A stretch of DNA of 37,878 bases from a virus: positions 1 through 37,878 of IMG/VR virus record IMGVR_UViG_3300032265_000183. One strand, written 5' to 3'. The notes below the pieces were generated by a model that was not told the origin of the DNA, did no database searches, and worked only from the letters and a program-made list of their open reading frames with translations. Position 1 is the stretch's first letter. Every line of letters starts with the position of its first letter. A program made the position numbers and the translations under genes. Below are positions 30,683-35,962 of the stretch, in pieces.

Positions 30683-31146
30683 TGGACCCGCTCACACTCT
30701 TAGCCGCAGCCAAGGCCAGCTACGAAGCCATCAAGGCAGGCATTGCCGTGGGCAAAGAGCTACAGTCGATGGCGACCGACATGGGCTCGCTGTTCGACAG
30801 CGTGGCCGCCATCACACGAACCGCTGCCGATCCCAAGGGCAGTTTGATGGCGGGCAAGTCCGCGCAGCAGATCGCGATGGAAGCCTACGCCGCCAAGGCT
30901 GAGGCCGATCAGATGATGGAAGAGTTGAAGAACCATTTCATCGGCGAGTTTGGCATCGCCGCGTGGGATCAAGTTCTATCCGCCACCACGCAGATCAAGA
31001 AAGATCAGAAGGCGGCGGCGCTTCAAGCTGAAAAGGAACAGGACGAGTTTATGCAGACCGTCATGACATGGGGGGCAGCAGCTCTTGCGATCTTTGTGGC
31101 TTTGGTTTGCGTTGTCCTCATTTCTATTGGTCTCGTTCACAGATAG
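30682..31146 (+). CDS. C-terminally anchored membrane protein in the lysis cassette, 154 aa
   Basis: I use the ATG at 30682, which overlaps the holin stop (TGATG) and has CGGAG upstream; a longer start at 30655 lies inside the holin. The body is alanine-rich and helical (LTLLAAAKASYEAIKAGIAV, KSAQQIAMEAYAAKAEADQM), then a charged coiled coil and one C-terminal membrane helix (WGAAALAIFVALVCVVLISI). It could be a lysis regulator or an inner-membrane partner of the endolysin; I know no function for the family. Confidence 0.68.
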   Translation: MDPLTLLAAAKASYEAIKAGIAVGKELQSMATDMGSLFDSVAAITRTAADPKGSLMAGKSAQQIAMEAYAAKAEADQMMEELKNHFIGEFGIAAWDQVLSATTQIKKDQKAAALQAEKEQDEFMQTVMTWGAAALAIFVALVCVVLISIGLVHR

Positions 31147-31156
31147 GGGTTACGCC

Positions 31157-31906
31157 ATGCACATGAGCCAAGGCGGTCTCGACAACCTGTTGAAGAAATT
31201 CGAAGGCTGCAAGCTGAAGGCGTACCGTTGCCCGGCAGGCGTCTGTACCATCGGCTACGGTCACACGTCTGCTGCGGGCGCTCCTATGGTCAACGACGGC
31301 ATGACCATCACGCAGGCGCAGGCCGAAGACATCCTCAAGCGCGACATCGTCAAGTACGAGATCGCCGTGATGGATTTGGTTAAGGTCAAACTGACCCAGA
31401 ACCAATTCGATGTCCTTACGGACTTCGCCTACAACGCGGGCGTCGGCAACCTCAAGTCGTCCACGATGCTGAAAAAGATAAACTCGGGCGATCTGGACGC
31501 AGTGCCTGCCGAGTTGATGAAGTGGACCAAGGGCGGCGGCAAGGTGCTGCCAGGGCTGGTGCGCCGCCGCCAGGCGGAGAGCGCGTGGTGGACTGCGAGC
31601 GCAAAGCCTGCGACCCCAGAACAGGTATTCGATCATGAACAGGAACAGCGCACCGATCCCGATCCTGTACCTGTACGAACAATGGCGGACAGCAAGCAGG
31701 GTAACGCGGCGCTACTTACGGCAGGGCTCGGAGGTTTGGGCGCGGCTAAGGAGATCGCTGCGCAAGCGCAAGACGCTTCTGATACAGCAAATCAGCTTGC
31801 TGGCCTATTTGCTAACCCTAATTTTCTTATCATGCTGGCCGTTGTGGGGCTCGCGGCGGCAATCTGGTTTTGGCGCAAAAAGCACATGGACGAACACGGT
31901 GTTTAG
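31157..31906 (+). CDS. Endolysin, GH24 lysozyme with C-terminal membrane segment
   Basis: A muramidase that cuts peptidoglycan. From the ATG at 31157 (TAGGGGT upstream) the product is 249 residues. Active-site pattern: E16 (KFEGCKL), C25 where T4 lysozyme has D20 (AYRCPAGV), and T31 (CTIGYGHT). This E-x8-C-x5-T variant is known in GH24 phage lysozymes and a cysteine is tolerated at this place in T4. The catalytic domain ends near 150. A long tail follows with a hydrophobic helix (LIMLAVVGLAAAIWFW) near 222-238. A TTG start at 31085 would add a signal-peptide-like leader, but in overlap with the preceding gene. Confidence 0.9.
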   Translation: MHMSQGGLDNLLKKFEGCKLKAYRCPAGVCTIGYGHTSAAGAPMVNDGMTITQAQAEDILKRDIVKYEIAVMDLVKVKLTQNQFDVLTDFAYNAGVGNLKSSTMLKKINSGDLDAVPAELMKWTKGGGKVLPGLVRRRQAESAWWTASAKPATPEQVFDHEQEQRTDPDPVPVRTMADSKQGNAALLTAGLGGLGAAKEIAAQAQDASDTANQLAGLFANPNFLIMLAVVGLAAAIWFWRKKHMDEHGV

Positions 31907-32129
31907 TCTGCTGTTCACGCCGGTCGGGCGTTACGCCGTCATGGCGTTCATTGCCATAGCCGTCCTGAGCGGTGTCTACTACAAGATCCGCAGGGACGCA
32001 GTGGCCGAGGTTGAGGCCGCTGCGACGGCAGACGTGCTACGGAGGACAGGCAATGCGATTCGTTTTGGCGATGCTGTTAACACTTCCCCTGACCGGGTGC
32101 GTGACCCTGACCAGTACCGTCGAGACTAA
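31899..32129 (+). CDS. Inner-membrane spanin (i-spanin, Rz-like)
   Basis: GTG at 31899 overlaps the endolysin stop. The 76-residue product has one N-terminal membrane helix (GRYAVMAFIAIAVLSGVYY), then a periplasmic charged helix (RRDAVAEVEAAATADVLRRT) and the tail SPDRVRDPDQYRRD. This layout fits i-spanins that pair with an outer-membrane lipoprotein to fuse the two membranes at lysis. The frame stays open leftwards to 31635 inside the endolysin gene, but those residues are a shadow. The partner gene begins inside it. Confidence 0.78.
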   Translation: MFSLLFTPVGRYAVMAFIAIAVLSGVYYKIRRDAVAEVEAAATADVLRRTGNAIRFGDAVNTSPDRVRDPDQYRRD

Positions 32130-32244
32130 CAGCGCGGTCTGCACCGTCTGGAAGGACGTGTCGTGGTCGTCCAAGGACACCACGGGCACCATCATTGAGG
32201 TCAAGCAGAACAACGCCCGCCGCGAAGGCTGGTGCGCTAAGTGA
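32053..32244 (+). CDS. Outer-membrane spanin (o-spanin, Rz1-like lipoprotein)
   Basis: ATG at 32053 with GGAGG 7 bases upstream. The 63-residue product has a signal peptide with lipobox (LTLPLTGC; lipid-bearing C16), then TSTVETNSAVC, WKDVSWSSKDTT, GTIIEVKQNNARREGWC, a motif (WxxxxxSxxDTxxTxxxixxNN...WC) often seen in phage Rz1-like lipoproteins. It overlaps the i-spanin gene by 77 bases in another frame, the classic nested Rz/Rz1 arrangement. The frame to the left (31972-32052) is not needed. Confidence 0.83.
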   Translation: MRFVLAMLLTLPLTGCVTLTSTVETNSAVCTVWKDVSWSSKDTTGTIIEVKQNNARREGWCAK

Positions 32245-32440
32245 GCGCCATCACCTTTGGAAACACCACGTCCCCAAGGATCTCCATGCGCTCCCGCGCC
32301 GCCCGCAGCATCGTGTAGCGTTGGTGCAGGCGGATCAGCACCGACTGCCGTTGCTCGCCCACGCGCTCCTCGTCCAGCATCTGCTTGATGGTAGCCTCGT
32401 CCAGATCAGGCAACACCTTGTTGATCTCGCGCCAGTTCAT
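32237..32440 (-). CDS. Hypothetical small helical protein, 67 aa
   Basis: Last gene of the minus-strand helicase unit. Its ATG overlaps the helicase stop (ATGA, 32437-32440), with TTGAGGAA in range as a ribosome site. The protein is helical and charged (LDEATIKQMLDEERVGEQRQ, SVLIRLHQRYTMLRAARERM), with no membrane segment. It overlaps the o-spanin gene tail-to-tail by 8 bases. No function is recognised; coupling suggests a link to the helicase. Confidence 0.68.
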   Translation of the reverse strand: MNWREINKVLPDLDEATIKQMLDEERVGEQRQSVLIRLHQRYTMLRAARERMEILGDVVFPKVMALT

Positions 32441-33777
32441 GTCTTCAGTTCCTCAAGTGCTATGTCTGAGATCGCCCGCTTGTCCTGAAGCGCGCCCCAG
32501 ATCCGTTCGTCTATAGTTTTATTACAGATCAGCAGATAACACCAGACATCCCGCGTCTGGCCGCCCCGGTGGATGCGCCCCACCGTCTGTTCAAACAGTT
32601 CCAGCGACCACGGCAGCGACAGGAAGATCATGTTGCAGCCGCCAAACTGTAGGTTCAGGCCGTGCCCGGCAGACTTGGGATGGATCAACAGCATCTCGAT
32701 TTCGCCCGCGTTCCACCGCTGGATGGCGTTGAAGTCATCAATCGTCCGCGCCAGCGGATACCGGCGCAGCAACTCGGCAAGCTCTTCCTTGTAGTTGTAG
32801 ACGATGATCGTGTTGGCGTGCTGGTTCTCGTTCAGGATCTCATCCAACAAATCGAACTTGTGCGTTGAAAACCAGATGGCCTTTTGTTTCTGGAGAAATT
32901 TGCCGGGCTCAAGTGACGCTTCCGTCTTGGTGTCGTAGACAAATCCAGACGCCATTTGCTGAAGCTTGTTCGTCACGGCGGCGGCGTTCGCCGCAATGAT
33001 CCGATCCTCGCCGTACTCCAGCACGAAATCGCGCTTCATCTTCTCGTATGGTTTGCGGTCGGCCATGTCGCAGCGCATTTCCACAACATTTAACTGCGGC
33101 AGTTTGTCGCTGTACTCGCCTGGCTCCAGCACGAAGGTAGCCGGACGGATGGCGTCCATGACCTGCTCCAGCGCGCCCTTGCGCGGCTGCCAGTCGCCGA
33201 AGTCGCGGTTGACGCATACAAAGTACTTTTGGAGGAACGCGCCCTTGGCCCGGCCCAGCAGCGTCTGGTCGATCACCTTGCATTGGCCGAACACGTCTTC
33301 GAGTCCGTTGGACGTGAACGAGCCGGTCAAACCCCACCGGAACGGGATCTTGTCGAGGTGCGCCAACAGCGCCTTGAAACGTTTGCCGCTGGGGTTCTTG
33401 AGCCGCGTTAGCTCGTCAAAGACGATGCCGTCAAAGCCCGACAGATCCGGCAGGGACTGGATGTTGTCGTAGTTGGTAACGACGATAGGCGCGGCGCTGT
33501 CAAACGCCACTTGACGCTGCGCTGGCGTCCCGGTGGCGATGGCGATGTCAAAATCTGGAGCCCACTTGCGTTGCTCGACCGGCCACACGTCCGTGCAGAC
33601 GCGCTTAGGGGCCAGCACCAGCCAACGCTTGACATGCCCCTCCGCGATCAGCTCGGTCATGGCCGTCAACGTGATAGCCGTCTTGCCTGCGCCCACAGGC
33701 GCAAGGATCATTGCGCGGTCGCGTTCGAACAAGAAGTCGGCGGCTTGTTCTTGGTAAGGTCGTAACGTGAGGCCCAT
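32437..33777 (-). CDS. SNF2-family DNA helicase/ATPase
   Basis: From the ATG at 33777 (AAGGGGTGG upstream) the product is 446 residues. The open frame extends further upstream but would lie inside the nuclease gene. Motifs in order: Q-like LRPYQEQA, I APVGAGKT, Ia VLAPKRV, II VFDELT, III LTGSF, V IHPKSAGHGLNLQ, VI QTVGRIHRGGQ. This is the compact phage form of the SWI2/SNF2 superfamily, which acts as DNA translocase or helicase in replication or recombination. It overlaps the VRR-NUC gene by 70 bases, so the pair is translated together. Confidence 0.93.
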   Translation of the reverse strand: MGLTLRPYQEQAADFLFERDRAMILAPVGAGKTAITLTAMTELIAEGHVKRWLVLAPKRVCTDVWPVEQRKWAPDFDIAIATGTPAQRQVAFDSAAPIVVTNYDNIQSLPDLSGFDGIVFDELTRLKNPSGKRFKALLAHLDKIPFRWGLTGSFTSNGLEDVFGQCKVIDQTLLGRAKGAFLQKYFVCVNRDFGDWQPRKGALEQVMDAIRPATFVLEPGEYSDKLPQLNVVEMRCDMADRKPYEKMKRDFVLEYGEDRIIAANAAAVTNKLQQMASGFVYDTKTEASLEPGKFLQKQKAIWFSTHKFDLLDEILNENQHANTIIVYNYKEELAELLRRYPLARTIDDFNAIQRWNAGEIEMLLIHPKSAGHGLNLQFGGCNMIFLSLPWSLELFEQTVGRIHRGGQTRDVWCYLLICNKTIDERIWGALQDKRAISDIALEELKT

Positions 33778-34031
33778 TCGTCCACCCCTTCTTTGGACCA
33801 GAGGCAGGCGTATCGCTGCCCCAGCCGCCGCATGTCCATTGCAAACAACTCTTGAAGTGGCGACAGACGCCCACCTTTTGTCTTGAGTTCTACAAACCAC
33901 GTCTCGCCGTTCGGCATCCACGCGATCCGATCCGCCACCCCAGCTTGGTTTGGCGATTTAAACTTGTAGGTAAGCCCCTGCCGTAGCATGACCGCCCACA
34001 CGAAATATCGTTCGATCTCGCTTTCTCTCAT
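33708..34031 (-). CDS. VRR-NUC domain nuclease
   Basis: 107 residues. The core motif is seen as GVADRIAW (D34), then ETWFVELKTKGG (E48, K50) and SPLQ (Q60), the PD-(D/E)xK variant of VRR-NUC proteins, which cut branched DNA and often sit next to SNF2-type helicases. Upstream an AT-rich stretch with seven T bases directly precedes the ATG and no ribosome site is visible, so the message may be leaderless. It starts the divergent minus-strand unit opposite the DUF2800-type gene. Confidence 0.92.
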   Translation of the reverse strand: MRESEIERYFVWAVMLRQGLTYKFKSPNQAGVADRIAWMPNGETWFVELKTKGGRLSPLQELFAMDMRRLGQRYACLWSKEGVDEWASRYDLTKNKPPTSCSNATAQ

Positions 34032-34102
34032 AAAAAAATGTATTGCATGTTCGTAAAAGAAAGTCTAGTGTCCGTCAGTCAACAGTCCACTGAGGTAATC
34101 TA
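34032..34102. promoter_or_regulatory. Divergent promoter region of the replication blocks
   Basis: 71 bases separate the VRR-NUC start (minus strand) from the DUF2800-type start (plus strand). The region is AT-rich on its left. A plus-strand TTGCAT at 34043-34048 has a weak TAGTGT partner 17 bases on. TGAGGT at 34091 is the ribosome site of the plus-strand gene. No clear minus-strand hexamers are visible; promoters may be phage-specific. Confidence 0.4.
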
Positions 34103-35233
34103 ATGGCTCAACATTCCAGCATTGTCGGCGGGTCCACCGCCAAGCGCGTCATCAACTGCCCTGGCTCCGTGGCGCTCGTCGCCCAGATGCCGCCCAAGCC
34201 CTCCAACGTCTACGCCGACACCGGCACTCTGCTCCACAACGTCATTGCTGACGTGCTGGACGGCAAGGCTACTGCACAGGACTTCCTCGGCGCGGTCCAT
34301 GCGGACGTGACGCTCGATCAGGATCTGATCGACAACAAGTTGCTGCCCGCGCTGGCGGCGCTGAACGAGATCGACCCCGACAGGCAAATGGAGTTCGAGA
34401 CCGAAGTGGTCGTCGGGTTCGGCGATCTGCTGCCCGGCGTGTTCGGATCGTCAGACATCGTGGGCCGCATCCGCGACACGGCGTACATCGTGGACTGGAA
34501 GTTTGGCGATGGCGTGGCCATCGATGTCGAAGAGAATCCCCAGCTTATGTTCTACGCCGCTGCGGCCATGCGGACCCCCGCCGCCCAGTGGGCGTTCGAA
34601 GGTGCGACCAAGGTCGAGCTGGTCATCGTGCAGCCGCCCTACGTCAAGCGTTGGGAGACGACCCCGCGCCGCATCCAACTGTTCGAGAAGGAACTAATGC
34701 AAGCCGTGAAGGTCGCCCAGCGTCCTGACGCGCCGCTGGCGCAGGGCGATTGGTGCCGCTGGTGTGCTGGCAAGGCGATCTGCCCCATCATGACCGGCGC
34801 TGCTGACCGGGCGCTGGTCGCCGCGCTGAAGAGCGTCGATGTTTCTGACATGTCCGATTATTTGAAGATGGCCGACCAGCTGGAAGGCTGGATCAAGGAG
34901 GTGCGGGCGCTGGCGATGCAGACGTTGGAAGCTGGTTTGCCGGTGCCTGGCTACAAACTTGTCCCCAAGCGCGCGATGCGCCAGTGGATGGATGAAGGAA
35001 AAGCCCTTGACGCCATGTGCGAACTGGGGCTCGATGTAAAAGAATTGACAGAGACGAAGTTGCTGAGTCCTGCACAAGCCGAGAAGGTGCTGAAGAAGCA
35101 CAAGCTTGCGCTGCCTGCGGATCACGTCGTCTCTGTCTCATCGGGTAACACGCTGGCGTCAGAGGATGATCCTCGCCCAGCGGTGTTGCAGATCGGCGCA
35201 CAGTTGTCCGCCGCTCTTGGTAAACTCATCTAA
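34103..35233 (+). CDS. RecB/Cas4-like nuclease (DUF2800 type)
   Basis: 376 residues. PD-(D/E)xK nuclease motifs of the RecB family are visible: a GTLLH box (H45), D118 (GSSDIVGR), D131-x-K133 (IVDWKFGDG) and Q147-x3-Y151 (PQLMFYAA). Four cysteines, C19 plus C218, C221 and C227 (CRWCAGKAIC), fit the Fe-S clamp known from Cas4 and AddB. It leads the plus-strand replication block. It probably resects DNA ends for recombination-linked replication. In related phages DUF2800 lies beside DUF2815, polymerase A, a VapE-type primase and VRR-NUC, the same set as here. Confidence 0.9.
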   Translation: MAQHSSIVGGSTAKRVINCPGSVALVAQMPPKPSNVYADTGTLLHNVIADVLDGKATAQDFLGAVHADVTLDQDLIDNKLLPALAALNEIDPDRQMEFETEVVVGFGDLLPGVFGSSDIVGRIRDTAYIVDWKFGDGVAIDVEENPQLMFYAAAAMRTPAAQWAFEGATKVELVIVQPPYVKRWETTPRRIQLFEKELMQAVKVAQRPDAPLAQGDWCRWCAGKAICPIMTGAADRALVAALKSVDVSDMSDYLKMADQLEGWIKEVRALAMQTLEAGLPVPGYKLVPKRAMRQWMDEGKALDAMCELGLDVKELTETKLLSPAQAEKVLKKHKLALPADHVVSVSSGNTLASEDDPRPAVLQIGAQLSAALGKLI

Positions 35234-35245
35234 GGAGAAATGGTA

Positions 35246-35899
35246 ATGTCAAATCTTACAGTATTCGGTGGTGCTAACCTTCCTTCTGTCTCGTCTCTCG
35301 CCTCTAGCTTGCGTTCGATCAGCGCAGGCGTCCCTGACGGCGCGGGTTCTGTCATCATCAAGATGGACAAGACCGGCCATTGGGTATTTGGTGCAGACCA
35401 GACCGAGATCGAGGAGGACTCGACTTGGGCGATCAATCCGTTCAGCTTTGTCCACGGCTTTATTGCTTGGGGCGAAGGTGAGGTTCTCGGCGAGAAGATG
35501 GTGCCGGTGTCACAGCCACTGCCTGAACTTGATGTTGCGCCGCCTGCCGCCAAGCGCGGCTGGGAGGTGCAGGTTGGTCTGTCCCTGAAGTGCATGTTCG
35601 GCGAGGACAAGGATCTGGAAGGCCGTTACACGGTCACATCCGTGGGCGGTAAGAAGGCGGTGCAGCAACTTGCGCTCGCCATTGCCGCCCAGGTCGATAA
35701 GGACCAGACCAAGCCGGTCCCCGTGGTGCGCCTGAAGAAGGAACACTACGTCCACAAGTCCTACGGACGCATCTATACCCCCGTCTTCGAAGTTATTGAG
35801 TGGGTCGGGATGGATGGTGCGCCTGCGGAACCCGAGGCGGCGGAAGCCCCCACGGACGACACCCCTTCTGAGTCGCGTCGCCGTCGTCGCAGCGCGTAA
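35246..35899 (+). CDS. Conserved phage protein, possible ssDNA-binding protein
   Basis: 217 residues from the ATG at 35246 (AAGGAG 8 bases ahead; an ATG two codons earlier is too close to it). It has SVIIKMDKTGHWVFGADQTE, DSTWAINPFSFVHGFIAWGE, then WEVQVGLSLKCMFG and HKSYGRIYTPVFEVIEW: a compact beta fold. The C-terminus is acidic then arginine-rich (SESRRRRRSA), unlike the acidic tip of bacterial SSB. It takes the place that DUF2815 fills in similar modules, so binding to ssDNA is a guess by synteny. I recall the family only as hypothetical. Confidence 0.75.
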   Translation: MSNLTVFGGANLPSVSSLASSLRSISAGVPDGAGSVIIKMDKTGHWVFGADQTEIEEDSTWAINPFSFVHGFIAWGEGEVLGEKMVPVSQPLPELDVAPPAAKRGWEVQVGLSLKCMFGEDKDLEGRYTVTSVGGKKAVQQLALAIAAQVDKDQTKPVPVVRLKKEHYVHKSYGRIYTPVFEVIEWVGMDGAPAEPEAAEAPTDDTPSESRRRRRSA

Positions 35900-35912
35900 G
35901 GAGGAGTGAAAG

Positions 35913-35946
35913 CGGGCGCCAGTGGTCCTCCCCCCGCTGGCGCCCG
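35913..35946 (+). other. Strong hairpin between a ribosome site and the polymerase start
   Basis: CGGGCGCCAG (35913-35922) pairs perfectly with CTGGCGCCCG (35937-35946), extended by three more pairs including one G-T, loop of 8. AAGGAGG lies just before it (35898-35904) and the polymerase ATG follows 17 bases after. It may control translation or processing of the polymerase message. Confidence 0.55.
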
Positions 35947-35962
35947 TGAGTATCTACAGCCC

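Noticed and set aside
31085-31156. Signal peptide on the endolysin from a TTG start
   Set aside because: The hydrophobic run is read from the same bases that encode the membrane helix of the preceding gene, and the ATG at 31157 has a good ribosome site. Kept only as an alternative.
31635-31898. Long N-terminal part of the i-spanin frame inside the endolysin gene
   Set aside because: It is out of frame with a real gene and arginine/leucine-rich by chance. The spanin topology is complete from the GTG at 31899.
33778-33921. N-terminal extension of the SNF2 helicase frame
   Set aside because: It lies inside the VRR-NUC gene and has shadow-like composition. The ATG at 33777 has AAGGGGTGG upstream and leads straight into the helicase Q-like motif.
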